A DNA stretch of 64,000 bases from Nissolia schottii (lineage: Eukaryota > Streptophyta > Magnoliopsida > Fabales > Fabaceae): assembly GCA_003254905.1 (NCBI GenBank), contig QANU01056336.1, positions 143,151 through 207,150 on the forward strand, given 5' to 3'. This document shows, piece after piece, positions 34,035 through 46,994 of this stretch. A program made the position numbers and the translations under genes. Below the pieces are notes generated by a model, which saw nothing but the letters and a program-made list of their open reading frames with translations, searched no databases and had not been told where the DNA came from. Numbering within the stretch: position 1 is the first letter of the stretch; every line of letters starts with the position of its first letter.

Positions 34035-34249
34035 GATTTAGAAGAAATTATTAGGTGCGCATAAAATAGAATACTAAGCTAGATTACACTCTATCATTTA
34101 GTAGAATGACTACATTTAAGGTTTATGTGTAAGTTTGTGGAGTTTTTTTTTATCGCTTATAGTAACTAAAATGTCATTCAATTATATGAGTAGAGGACAC
34201 TTCACTTAAACCTCAATGCTTAGTAAAAACCTAATAATTTTTCTTAATC
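34035..34249. mobile_element. hAT-type MITE, 215 bp
   Basis: The inverted ends are GATTTAGAAGAAATTATTAGGT on the left and GATTAAGAAAAATTATTAGG on the inverted right. The flanks AAATGTTT (34027-34034) and TAATGTTT (34250-34257) form an 8-bp target duplication with one mismatch, the hAT size. It is non-coding. Confidence 0.65.
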
Positions 34250-34257
34250 TAATGTTT

Positions 34258-37193
34258 AACAAGAATGACTCAACTTTTACATCTAATACTATTTTTTTGA
34301 GTTTTATTGAATAACAAGCCGGGCACTTATTAAGAAAATAATAAAAATAAAGCTTCTATTAAAAAAATAAAATTTTTAACATTTCAATATATTGAATGTA
34401 TTAAAATTTTCAAAACTTTATATTCTTAATTTGTAGGGTATTTATTACTAACAAAACTCTTATTTTATTGATGTTATTAATTAATAGTGATACATTTTGG
34501 TTGTTGTGGAGGTCAGTAATTGTTTATTGGTCCACTTTGGAAGTATTTGGGCCAGAGCCCATTCAACATGCAAACCCCATTGACTAACTAATGTTGCTGG
34601 GAATCAAGGACTGACTCAATCATATAATGTGACAAAATTGATGACAAATAGGCGAAAGAGACTGCTGCTTCTTTGAACACCAAGGACAATCCAATTAAAG
34701 TGACCCCATCTCAACTTGTATAATATATCATCTAGTTTATATATATATATANCTGAAGAGACAGTTCTTCATACATTTGTCAAGCTAGATAACCATTCCA
34801 ATTTCCAAATGCAAATAAGAAAAAGGTTTCATGTGTAACACTAACATCCCCCCAACTCTAACCAATGAAATTAGTAGTAGCATTTGGTAAAATGTTGCTT
34901 TCAAAATTAATGTATGGAATGATTATGGAGAATAAGAGGATAAAAAAATGAGATGTTATTTTCTTGTAATTATTTATTCGAAGAAATTGGATTCCTACTG
35001 TTTTCATAAGTTACTCACTAAGGAAATTAAATGCTTATTTGTTACTGTGTCTTTCTGGCAGTGAGTCATCACAGTTTATTTATTTGTTTTTGGTTTTAAT
35101 ATTTTTCTTCCCTTGGGGTCTGGCTAAGCATAGCTGAAAATACAACACCATAGTTATGTATGTGTAGTCAGTGTGCTGAATCAATAATTATCAACATCAA
35201 GAAGGGAAATAGCAAAAGATTCATTTAACTCATTCAGTATAGGACAGCTTTGCATCACTGTATTAAGAAAAGATGTCACAGCCACAGGAATCAGAAACCT
35301 TCAGAAAATAAATAAATAAATAAATAAATTAAATAATGAAATTCAGCCTTATGTTGACTTGGATCATGAGCCATCTCTGCATACGATGCTTGCCTTTTAA
35401 GTTTTTGCTGCTCTTAGCTGAAAGTGCATCCTAGAAATTTGAGCTACGATTTTAATTCATTCAATAAATGATATTTGCAGATAAATTCAGGGGTCCTAAA
35501 AAGAGAAAATAAAAAAGAGAGATCTTCACTAGTACAGTATTTTGATTGATTGCTTTGTACATATTTCCAGTGCATGCTAGTGCTTCCATTGCGGTGGTTT
35601 TGTTTGCACACTCCAGTAACATGTTTGCCACAATCAAAGTGCCAATTTATTCTTTAGCAAGAATATTATTTATTTATACTATGAGACATTTCAAAAGAAT
35701 ATGTTTAAATATATTTCTTAAATCTTGATTAAAAGTAAGTTTTAGACCATTTTAATGTGCGATATATAAACGTTTTAAGAGTCCATAATCATGTCACAAC
35801 CCATAAGTTTAATTGATGTGCAATTTACTTAAATTTTTAAAAATAAAAGAAAAAGAGAGATAACCTTTTTGTTTTCTGAATAAATATTTTAAAAAATATT
35901 TCAGTATATTTTTCTTAAAATGTTGAATAAAATAATAAAAATGGCATCCCCCTTTGTCTTATATTATTACAATTTCTTAAATTAGGGCAATGGCATTATT
36001 TGTCCCAGTTCCTATTTGTGGCTCATTGAGATGAGAATCTATCCTCTGCTACCGGGAATATACCACAGTCCACAGCAGTTGTCATGTCACAATGACACAC
36101 CAAAACTGCTCTCAAGATCAAGAGTAAAGGAAGAAGCTGCCATCATGTTATGTGTGGCGACCTTTTCGGCTACTGGCAGTGCTACTGAGATTTTATAAGA
36201 TATAGCATCGCATAGTTTGCAGTGTCCAGCACACAGTCACATACAATTAATTAATCATTCAATCATCTTATAAGTCTATTGGCTTAGGCTTTCTAATTTG
36301 TCATAATGTGGACACCGTCATCATCATCTAGAGAGCAATCTTTATTTCTTTATACCAACATTATGTCACACCCTTAGAAAAGAAAAAGGATAAAATATTA
36401 AGTAAAGAGTTGGACAGGTGCTCTTGTAGGGAATTTAGACCATTGATCTGGTTTATGAAGTTAAACTGGAAATGCTGCATTTTGTTTTGACCCATGAAAT
36501 TGAGGTAGAGGCTCTACTTAAAATTGATGCAATTAATTTTCTATCTGATTGGTCTACGTCATGTGAGGTGGCTGATGGTCAATTATGAAACATTAAAAAT
36601 GAACCTTGAACGAAGTTTCTAGAGGGGGTGGATCAATTTTACTAGAAATATTGAGAGAGATGCTCGTTTGACTATTGAAAAATCAACACCATTATTTTAC
36701 TTCTTTGGTTCAAAGCGATTCAACCAACTCTAGATTTTGAATCATGGGAAAATGAAAAAGGGTGACTCTATATATTAAAAGGACTCTATCCTTTTGTTCA
36801 ATCAAACACTTACAATTATTACAATTATGCCCAAAGTCATCATAGTTGGCAAAGTAACTTTAGCTAAATTAAGCTAACACTATCACCGAGTGTCAACCGG
36901 GGATTTGATCCCATCACCTTATTTTGATATCACTGATTGGATCAAAAATTTATTAGGCCAAAAGTTATAATGATAAGTAAGAGTGGAACTATATTTATTT
37001 ATTTTATAAGCTATTTTTTTATGTTTACCAAATTTTGTTTATAATTTTTCAAAATCACGCATGACATAATAGATTATGCTACTCAATATGAACATTTATA
37101 AGTTGAAATATAAAGTTTATCAAATCTTAAAGATGATGTTGACTAAGTTAAACAAATACTTTTAATTATGAGACTGTAAATTCATTATGCATA
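34258..37193. other. Intergenic DNA without recognisable genes
   Basis: I see only AT-rich sequence, a (TA)n tract with one N (34737-34752), an (AATA)n tract (about 35302-35330) and short open frames without motifs. The 35,000-36,900 part is less AT-rich and could hold non-coding transcripts, but nothing in the sequence proves that. Confidence 0.4.
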
Positions 37194-37491
37194 CTCTATC
37201 TAACCACAAATAAGTGTTTTTTAAAATTTTTGTATATTTATTAAGAAATAATTAATATCATATTAGTCTATCAAAACTACATTTTTCATTTTTCTCCAAT
37301 TCTCTCTCTCTCTCAAGCTCTCCAATTTCATTATTAGAAATTGAGACAATAATAAATATGTAAGTTATAACAAAGGTAAAATTTTAAAAATAATAATTAA
37401 TACTACCTTAAAATTTTAAATGACAATTATTTGTGGATAAATATATTATGATACTCTTATTTATTTATGGACGGTTTATGATCGGAGGGAT
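37194..37491. mobile_element. Stowaway-like MITE
   Basis: The right end on the - strand reads ATCCCTCCGATCATAAACCG, close to the Stowaway consensus CTCCCTCCGTCC. It continues with TCCATAAATAAATAAGAGTA and TATCCACAAATAATTGTCAT. The left end (CTCTATCTAACCACAAATAA) matches the inner part, so it has lost about 30 bp. TA dinucleotides flank it (37192-37193, 37492-37493). Confidence 0.6.
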
Positions 37492-37499
37492 TATTTATA

Positions 37500-40191
37500 A
37501 TTAGCAACATCTCGCTTTTAGATTTAAGTGACCCAATGCACTATAGAAAAGAGTCTATTTTATTTTATGTACCGAAAATTCTTAAATTAGCAAGTGTGTT
37601 TGGTATTCCAATTATAAAATTGCGATTCTTATCCACAATTTCGTTTCATTAATCCCTTTTCTTTTTGTTTCAATTTTATGCCTAATGATCATTAAAACAG
37701 TTGTTCTCCACAGCTAATGCCTCTTATCTAAAAACCACTTTTCCTTTTAAGTACTTTTAACTAGCAAGGTTCTATGATTAAAGCCAATTACTCTGTGGTA
37801 CCCCACACGTCACATATTAAAAAACAGACATAGATAAGGATAACGACAAGAGAGATGTGAGTTCCCCTTAATTAATATTGATGTGATATAAAGTATATGA
37901 TTGTGAGTTGGAAATTCACAAACTGTGTAATTAATTGGTACTATAAAATTGGACTACTGAAAAAAAAATTGTACCAATACTAACGGCCCCGTTTTCGACG
38001 TAGATCTACAAGAAAGGTACTTTAAATATTTATCATAAATTATTTTGTATAGCAGATTTTTTTTATTAATGTTTAAATAATTAATTATAAAAAGACTATT
38101 TTATCCCTTACTTTAAATTCAATTTTCACTTTTATCACTATCTACCCAAACCACAGCCACATGCTAGCTCCTCTTCCATGGCTTCATCACTAGAAAAAAA
38201 TAATAAATAAAAAAATTCAACCATTGTCCGTCAGAGTCACCCCAACTATGCCTCCCATCACTGCACAGCCCCGTGAGGTCACCGCATCGTCGACCCTCAT
38301 CTCTTTCAACTCACTCTTCCCTTTCCCTTTTAGATCTAAAATAATTTCAAGGCTTTGCAATGTCTCTTGTTCTAAAAGATTTCTACAGCGCAAAAGCACA
38401 AACTTTTGATTGAAAATCATCCAAATCAGCAAAAGAGGGGAAAAGAGAATTGGGGATTTTGGAATTCAGGTTCTAGAATTCCAGCGGTGATGTCGTGATT
38501 GTGTGAGGTGGTTTCCGGTTGGGATTGAAGGGGCTTCTCGTTCTCTGGTTTTCAAGTAGGTGGCTGCGGTGGTGGGTTATGGTGGCTATGTGGCCCGGTG
38601 GGGTGGTGGTTGGCAGTGAGGTTGACAAAAATGATATGCTTGTTTGGACAAGAAAATTTAATTTAGAAATAAAATTGATTACTTGTTAAATTATATATGC
38701 TTCAATTTTATGCATTTTTACTTTAGATTATTGCCATAATTTATGACCATTAGATTAGTAGTAGAACAAAATCAATTGTGCCAAAGTTGGCTATATGTTG
38801 AATATATATGGTGCATATTAAATGTGGAATTATTTTGGATCAACACGGGATAAGTGACCAACACAAACATATTAGTACCTATAGTTTTCTATAAGCATTT
38901 GCAAAAAAAAAATAAAATTGTGAATCTCGATGTTTTAAGCATTATTAATCTTTTGAGTGTGCTTACTGGAACAGCTAATGCTACAAGACTAGGAGCGTCA
39001 AGGAAAAGTACCTTTTTGCAGAAAACATTAAAATCAGCATTATATGTTATGAAAAGCAGTAGTTTATATATATGTATATCACATTATTGACTCATCTACC
39101 AGCTGATTGAGGGGGAAATCTGGTTCCCATAATTAATATTGCATAAAATAGCAATAAAGCATGACATTACATTTGGCTCAATTTAATGATTTAATAAAAA
39201 AATAATAATAATAATAATTAATAAAATGGTCCAGATAACTAAGATTATCATTCTTTTATTTCCCTCAGTCGAATCCCACATTTTGTGGTTGGAAACAACT
39301 CTAAGGAAGATGATAGAAAGAAACTGAAAACGGTCTCATTATGTGTTAGTTTATGATCCTTGTTTGACAATTCAACATTGTCAAATGGCAGTTCAACTGC
39401 CATCAACCTAAGCCTTAGAAATTGAACTAGGTTAAGATTCCACTCATAAACATAAAGTTTTGAAATTTTAGTTGATAAGCTTAAAAATTGAGGACCCACT
39501 CATTGAAATTTTGAAGAAAAACCATAATTTGTTTAACATAGAACCATGAGCAGGAGCCTCTGGAGTCAAAGAGATGATTCATTATACTATTTTTCTTATT
39601 TCAATTCATAAAAGCACAGCTTTGGCTCTGCAGCATATGTTATTATTTCTGAGTAACCAAAAGGCAAAGTGTTCAAACTTCAAAACCAGAGGTAAATCTC
39701 AGTTCTTTCTGCTTTACGCACAAAGCATGCATACCTGAGAAAAGGACAGAGTGCACGGTACAATGCAACAGAAGTTATTGATATCAAATTATCTACTCTA
39801 TTGAACCATATGTATAGGTACTAGAGTAAAGAACCACATTAAACCAAGTTTGTGAGAATAAAATAATATAAGAAGTAAAGAACCCAATTGAGATTTTTGT
39901 TGGGCTTCCTTCTGTCTAACTCACAACAATCTTAAATAAATTCTATTAAGAATAATATTGTACATTCTTCCTAACCACAATCTCGAAATTGAAACACAAA
40001 CGAATTACTATTCAAAACATTGATCCTTCCCACTCCCATCGTATTCATCATAAATTTGTACCGCAAAAGCTTTTACAATATATTGCTGCATAAATTGGGT
40101 GTGTATATACCATTTGGTTGAGAGTGTGTTTGGATGATATCCGAATTATGGTTCGTCTTGTTGCCATGGACTAATCCTTACCACTTGACAT
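37500..40191. other. Intergenic DNA with one GC-richer patch
   Basis: The segment 38215-38640 is richer in GC than its surroundings and contains GGTGGTGG-type runs near 38560-38610, but no frame shows a known domain. It may be a captured fragment or an old exon. An (AAT)n tract lies at 39197-39220. No gene can be supported. Confidence 0.35.
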
Positions 40192-40409
40192 NNNNNNNNN
40201 NNNNNNNNNNNNNNNNNNNNNNNNNNNNNNNNNNNNNNNNNNNNNNNNNNNNNNNNNNNNNNNNNNNNNNNNNNNNNNNNNNNNNNNNNNNNNNNNNNNN
40301 NNNNNNNNNNNNNNNNNNNNNNNNNNNNNNNNNNNNNNNNNNNNNNNNNNNNNNNNNNNNNNNNNNNNNNNNNNNNNNNNNNNNNNNNNNNNNNNNNNNN
40401 NNNNNNNNN
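40192..40409. other. Assembly gap (218 N), bounded by poly-G
   Basis: Undetermined bases end directly in a run of 17 G (40410-40426). Homopolymer G at a gap edge is more likely a sequencing or gap-closing artefact than native sequence. Frames reading poly-Gly or poly-Pro here are meaningless. Confidence 0.95.
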
Positions 40410-40999
40410 GGGGGGGGGGGGGGGGGAGAATCAAAGATGCATTTCATCTTTTATTAATGTTAGCCCACTAAACAGAATTGATAATCGGGTTGCCATTGTA
40501 GTGCACATAGATGATTGCCATCATGTTTCAAATACACACATTATTTATACTTATTTATGCGCAACATGCCATGCCTACACACAAGTTTACTATGGAATAA
40601 AATTTTAATATGCTTCCCATTAAAATAAAAATTATCTAATAGTATATATGTGTGAATCTGCATGATGTGCACTACCACTTATAAATGATTATAAATATTT
40701 TTCTAAATTTCTCACAACCAAAATTGAAGTGTCAATCATTAATGGAAATGAATTCTTTTAATTGGATTTTTTTTATCAATTAGAGTTAAATATGATATCT
40801 TACCACTAATTGAAAAGATTATATTCATACATAATATAAGTCATAAAGATATTAATAATAAAATATCACACTTGACTGAAAAAAATCAATTAAGAGGAAG
40901 CATTCCATCATTAGTTTTACGTTATCATTTAATTGTGTAATGTCATGTAAATAAAAGTTGCTGAATTTTACTCTGCTATTTCAAAAGTCTTTTATATAA

Positions 41000-41380
41000 G
41001 GGTAAACTGCACTCCGCCCCAATTTTTATTATGATTAATTACTAATGATTTGTTAGGTTTCTATTTTTACTTCAATTTTCATTTTTCAAAAGTTTATGGA
41101 GGAAGTAGTGAAAACGGTGAAAATAATAAAATATTATTTCTTATTTCAAAATTTTACAAAGAAAATAATGAATCACGAAAATTAAAAATAAGATACAAAA
41201 TTTTATTATTTTCACTATTTTTACTGACCTAAAGAAAATACAAGAAAAATAAGTGAAAACGAAAGCTTAACCGGTCATTGTTGATCAAACAAAAAAAATT
41301 GAGATAAAATGTAATTTTATACATTATTTAAGGTGGAGTGCAATTTTGTCAAATCTCAAGGATAATTTCTGCAATTTACC
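41000..41380. mobile_element. MITE, 381 bp, with perfect 10-bp flanking repeat
   Basis: Left end GGGTAAACTGCACTCCGCCC; inverted right end GGTAAATTGCAGAAATTATC with a second match AAATTGCACTCCACC further in. TTTTATATAA flanks it exactly (40990-40999, 41381-41390), fitting the 9-10 bp duplication of Mutator-type elements. An internal GTTAGGTTTCTATTTTTA and GAAAA-rich core are shared with the older copy at 8467-8873. Confidence 0.8.
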
Positions 41381-41390
41381 TTTTATATAA

Positions 41391-43205
41391 TATAACATAT
41401 GATTAGAATACAATCAATACATAAAAATTAATCTAAAAATGATAATATAAATTATTTCATTCAGAATAGTTTTTAGGACAAGTTGATGAGGTTTTTATTT
41501 CAACTTTAAAGGGACTCATAGCAATCATCTGAACCTCTTCCATACGATCACAATAACAAAAATATTTTTTATTTTATTTAATTACTCCATGTCAATCATA
41601 ACAACTTTTACAGAAAAATAATAATAAATAAACTTGGTCGTCGCTCATTCAATATTTTCCCAATAAAGAATTGCTTAATTATTAATTTTCCCAATAAATA
41701 ATTCAATATTTTTTGCATTATTTACCCTAATAAACCCAATTTGAAAACAATTAATTATTTTGCTTTGATAATTTTATTGCAGAAATATAATTACTGAATG
41801 GTCATAGAATCTATCCCCTTTATTCTGGTCGAGGAAATCTATTCTATCCTTTTTTTATGAAAAAGAAACCCCTATTATATCTATCTGTCTCAAGTGGGCC
41901 TCACAGATAAGGTCCATCATCCTGGAAGATTTTAGAACACGAGGATCAGATGTTTTCCAAACTAGATTAATTAAACATATAATATATCTTGATATAATTA
42001 ATTATTTTTTCTTAAGTGGTTAACTTGTGAAAAAAAAAATTAACAAAATTATGTTATTCTATAATATTTTAGAAGAATCACTTCTTATTTTAAATGATAG
42101 AGTAGATAACAAAAATTCAATAAACAAACACTTTTATTAATGACATAAAATGATATTTCTCTTTTAAGGAAATAAAAAACACGCCATGTTATCAATCAAA
42201 ATCACAATAGACATAAATATAAATCAACCTAATTCATAAGAAGTTTGTGTTTGTGTAATTGTACACTACGAGTGGGACATGCTATTAGCCGTCCCCAACG
42301 AACTTTCCACTTGAAGTGGGCCTGAATTGGTTGGTTGGTGGTTATTCCATATATTTGTGGGAGGCAAATTATTGCGTAGCCATTTAGTGTCTAATAATAA
42401 ATTGTGTTTTAATCAATAATATAATGAGTATTTTAGAAAAAAAGTGTATATATTATTATTTTTTAAAGATAATATATTATTTTATTATTGAATAGAGTAA
42501 AATATAATTTGATGTTTCGTAACCATACAGTAATTTTTCCTTGTGCATTGGCATCTCTCTCCCATCATGCATCCACTTGACTTCATTAAAAAAAAAAAAA
42601 AAGGCATAAGAATTTCCCTCTCCCTCTTTGATCTTTCTACCCATTCCCTTCCAATCAAATAATGTCAAAAGCAAAAGTAAACATGCCAAAAATCTATAAT
42701 CATGGAACAGAAACAAACATAATTAATGTCATTATTACCATGTGCTTCTAAGTAGGGGTTGCTGTTTTTAGTAGCCTTTTTTGCATTATTTGACTTGGTG
42801 TTTGCATATAGTCATGCAGTGTTCCAGTTTCAATACTAGCTCCATATACTTGATTTGGTTGGCAAAAAGTAGCGACCATGAAAATCTATATCAATGACTA
42901 ACATGATTTTGTTGGACAAATGAAGCGTATAAACAGTTTAAAAACTAAACTAATTTAGTGAAAAAAGCAGTTTCCATATATTTAACTAATTTTTTTAAAA
43001 ATAATCTAAACAGGAATTAAAAGAGATAGCTTATGGATTTTTTAAAATTTTTTTTTTATCTCTATAACAAATTCAACATTTTAATCACTTTAATTTTTTT
43101 CTCAGAACAAACACACCATTTATCTAAACTAGCTTCTTTTCCAACCCAATCCGAATATTTATAATTAAATTGGGTTGGTTCTACCCAAACTCATGTGCAC
43201 CACTA
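41391..43205. other. AT-rich intergenic DNA
   Basis: No gene or clear element boundary was recognised. A run of 14 A lies at about 42588-42601. Short open frames lack motifs. Confidence 0.45.
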
Positions 43206-43693
43206 AGTGCTAGTTTGGTTATTAGTTCAGATGCTCCTAATTTAAGTTTGGTGAATTGAAAATGAATTTGAACAATATTCATCTTATTTGGCATTTTTTT
43301 TCGTTTACAAAATTTAAGTTTGAGTTCTCAAACTTAAATTTGTCAATTGAAACCAAAAATTACATTTTAGTTTAACTTTTGAAACTGAAAAAAGAAAGTT
43401 ACGTTTTTAGCCTTAATAAAACATTCTTTCTCTCACTCACACTCACACTATATTAATTTACCTTAAAATTATGTTATTGTTGTGAAATTAATGAGAAGAA
43501 TGCTAAGATAAAATAATAGAGGAGATAGAGAGAGAATAGAGGGAGATATGTGTTATTATTAATCTCAAAAGGTGTCTTACATTAAGCATCCAAAGCATTA
43601 TTTATAGACTACGGGTGAGGAACATATAAAAGCATCAAATCTCTATAGATCTCACTAATTAATGAAATCCACCTAATCATATATTTTTATAAT

Positions 43694-44081
43694 GTTGATT
43701 TCTCACCTATCCATGGGATAAATACCTCATGCTACATAATTTATCCATTTTCGATAATTTTTACAATTAAATTCATCGAATTTTATTACTACTTCATGTT
43801 CTATATGATCATAATAAATATTTCATTAATCATATCATTGAAAGAACTAACATATAAGAGGTTTAAAAATTTGCGGACCAGTTGAACTTATGATGCATCT
43901 CTCTATAGATATTGTATTGAAAAGTACTAATTTATCATATTAGATCATATAATCCATCAATATGTCATATTAGATAATGAAATAATAACAAAATTCAATG
44001 AATTTAGTTGTAAAAATTATTAAAAATAGATAAATTAAGTAATATAGGGTATTTACCACATGGGGTAGGTGAGAAACCACC
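43694..44081. mobile_element. MITE, 388 bp, inserted in the end of the 3' LTR
   Basis: Inverted ends of about 130-150 bp: left GTTGATTTCTCACCTATCCA, inverted right GGTGGTTTCTCACCTACCCC. They stay similar through GGATAAATACC, ATAATTTATC and TTTTTACAAYTAAATTCATYG. The 9-bp flanks TTTTATAAT (43685-43693) and ATTTATAAT (44082-44090) differ at one base. Removing the MITE and one flank restores a continuous LTR end next to the polypurine tract, which confirms the insertion. Confidence 0.82.
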
Positions 44082-44471
44082 ATTTATAATACTCCCCCTT
44101 GGATGTCCATTAGGGATATGCATCATTAAAACCTTACTAAGAAAATCCATTGAAAAAATAATCTTAGCGAAGGAAAAAAATACAATATCCTCATAGTACC
44201 AATTGTCTCATTAAAATCAAGGAAAATCCAATGGGATAAAAACATTGATGAAGGAGAAAATAGTACAACATTTCTCTACCTCTTAAGATAATTATGGACA
44301 TTCATCTAATAAGATGATGTAAAAAACTGATACCGTGATATATCCATACACGTAGTACTACAGTTTTTGTAACAATAGTCGCACAATCTCCATTTCCTTT
44401 GACTTTTGGCCATCAAGGAAAAAGGAGTGAAACAACCCAATAGACAATTTAAAATAAGAAAATAACACAAT

Positions 44472-45370
44472 TTAGATGGTGTGAATAATAATATTCATTC
44501 ACATCATGGAATGGTCTTTTAACATACTCACATTTGAGAATAAGTAAATCTCCTTACATGGGAGAATATTTTATTTTCAAATATTTTTGACATACTCCCA
44601 TCATGAATGACTATCCTATTTGGGTATAATTTTCTTTCACTTCTAGGAATATAATCACCATACACCTCTTGGAATGGGTATAATCATGCACCATTTACTT
44701 ATGAAAATGAGTATGATTATCATTCACTTCAAGGAATGAGTATAATTCATTTACTTCTGGAAATGTATATAATTATCATTCACTTATGGATATGAGTATA
44801 ATTAATCATCATTCACTTTTGGTATGAGTATGGTAGTCATTCACTTCTGATAATGACTATATGTACAACTTCATTCATTTCGGAGAATTGTTATATTTTC
44901 GCATTGGTACCATTATTATTCACTTCAGATAATGTTTATATTTTATCATTGGTACTACTACCATTCACTTCTAGGAATGGTAAAAAAATATAATAGAATA
45001 ATATAAAAGAAGAGTGTTTGGAGAAAGTCCTAATAAAAAACATAATTAAAATATAAAATCAAAGGAAAAAAAATTGAACTATGCACACACAAATATAAAA
45101 CGTCCTATTTATAAATATTTGAAATTATTATTAAATGTACATTCACTTTAGGAAATGTAAAGTATGAAAATAAGGTACTTGGGTGGTGTGAATAATAAGA
45201 TTTATTTACTTTGGGGAATGGTCTTTTGACATATTCGTTTATGGGAATATGTAGATCTTATTAAAAATAATATTCTCAAATATTTTTGAGTAATAAGAAT
45301 ACATTCACTTCAGAAAATGACTAATCCATTTTAGGTACGACCACCATTCACTTTTGGTAATGGCTATAGA
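44472..45370. repeat. Degenerate ~40-bp tandem array inside the LTR element
   Basis: Between about 44640 and 45000 at least ten copies of a unit like ATTCACTTCTGGAATGAGTA / TAATTATC recur at 35-45 bp steps. A larger block of about 185 bp (GGTGTGAATAATAA...GGAATGGTCTTTT...CAAATATTTTTGA) occurs at 44472-44660 and again at 45182-45365. The array replaces the coding part of the retrotransposon. I recognise no coding frame in it. Confidence 0.7.
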
Positions 45371-46540
45371 AAAATACTAAATAGAAAAGTATTGAATTGA
45401 TAAAGCCAAAAAGAAGGAAAAATAAATAAACTAGAGCAATAAGCCAACATATAAAGGAAAAAAAAAATGAGAATAGGAAAACATAATTGGATTGATGATG
45501 TGATATCAATTGATATTGAGATGAAAAATAAAGAACATAATTTACATTTCTTTTTTAACGATGTATGAAATGATTGTTATATATATCAAATGAGGAATTA
45601 GTTTATAATGATATTAAAAAAAATGAAAATGACATTACTACCTTAGAGAAAGAAAAGAGTTTCATGCTGATAACTTGTTGTGAAACTAATGAGAAGAATA
45701 TTAAAATAAAATAATAGAGGAGATAGAGAGAGAATAAAGTGAGAGATGTGTTATTCTTAATCTCAAGAAGTGTCTTAAGTTAAAATTCAAAACACTATTT
45801 ATGAAGTAAAGGTAAAAAAATATATAAATGTACCAAATCTCAAGAGACCTCGTTAATTAATGACATTCATCTAATCATATATTTTTATAACATTTATGTG
45901 TATACACTTTTTGTGAATTATACCTAAATTCAAATTTGAAGGTTTGTGTGAATGCAAAAATTCATCGTGTTTAGTCGAGGCAGAACTACTTTGAATAAAG
46001 GGGGTGGTAGCCCACAAAAAGTTGTAACTATTATTTGGCTTCGCCTTTCAATATCTTTTTGATAAAGGAAAAGAAAAAATAGTAGACCCATGTGTACAGT
46101 GTACTGACCTCCTTCCATATGTTTTGACAAAAAGGAGATACTTGTAATTACATTTGATTCAAGTTTAATAATAGCTGACTTTAAATTTTAAAAAACACGT
46201 TAAACACAACTTTCTTAAAAGAAAATAGTAAGTAATAAAATTTATTGGTACTAGGTTTTAGTATTCTTTTAACTTAAGTGAATTATGATGTATATTATTA
46301 TATAATCTCACAAAAAGAAATTTACCAATATTGAACATTTGAAATTTAATTCAAATAGTTGATTTTATAAAATTTTTATTCAATTAAATATTTTAATATA
46401 TGTAATATTTTTTAATAACTGTTGCATTAATATAGAGTAAATTGGACCCGTTTGATTTAACTTTTGGAAGAATTAAATTTAAAAGAATTAAGTTTGAGAG
46501 AATTGATTTGTGTTTAGAGGAGGTAAAACAAAAATACTTT

Positions 46541-46994
46541 TTGTTACGGACTGGCCATAAAGACCCATCCTAGCGACTCACTCACCCAAGCCCATATCCG
46601 CGGACCCGACCCAACCACTCGGGATAGGCCGCCCCGAGATCACCGCTCTCTTAACCGTTCAAGATAAGCTGCCCCCGAGATCCCAGTTATCTTATCTATC
46701 CAAGATAAACCACCCCGGGATCCGCGGACAGCGCGCATAACGCGAGGTCGAGATATCCCCCCACCACCGCGATACGTGGAACCTTCTCAACCGCCTCAGT
46801 TATATAATAGCCACACCCCAGGTATGAAGATCATTCAATATTCACTTACTATACTCCTTGCACCCTTGCTTACTTGAGCGTCGGAGTGATTGCAGGTACC
46901 CACCGCAACCGCAAGTCCAGAGACTGATCGTGCCAGAACCCGAATCTTCATCCCTTTCCAGAGCCTCAGGATCCAGAGCTTGTACCGAGATGCA
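46541..46994 (+). mobile_element. Solo LTR, about 454 bp, 6-bp TSD
   Basis: A sharply GC-rich island starts (T)TGTTACGGACTGGCC and ends GAGATGCA. It has a TATATAA box (46800-46806) and is flanked by TACTTT on both sides (46535-46540, 46995-47000). Inner phrases such as CTTGAGCGTCGGAGTGATTG CAGG (split here) are typical of 3' ends of plant Ty3 LTRs. No internal region remains, so it is the product of LTR-LTR recombination. Host DNA reads smoothly across the insertion when one TACTTT is removed. Confidence 0.85.

Larger units (their letters stand above)
43478..45892 (-). mobile_element. Small non-autonomous LTR retrotransposon, 217-bp LTRs
   Basis: Two similar LTRs lie at 43478-43693 (plus 44091) and 45676-45892. 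In + orientation they start TGTTGTGAAA and end TTTTTATAACA, i.e. TG...CA. On the - strand the 5' LTR (ending 45676) is followed by AGTTATCAGCATGAA, similar to a plant copia primer-binding site. The 3' LTR is preceded by CCAAGGGGGAG (44102-44092), a clear polypurine tract. Flanks GTTAT (43473-43477) and TTTAT (45893-45897) look like a 5-bp duplication with one change. The interior lacks gag and pol and is mostly tandem repeats. Without the MITE in its LTR it is about 2.0 kb. Confidence 0.82.
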
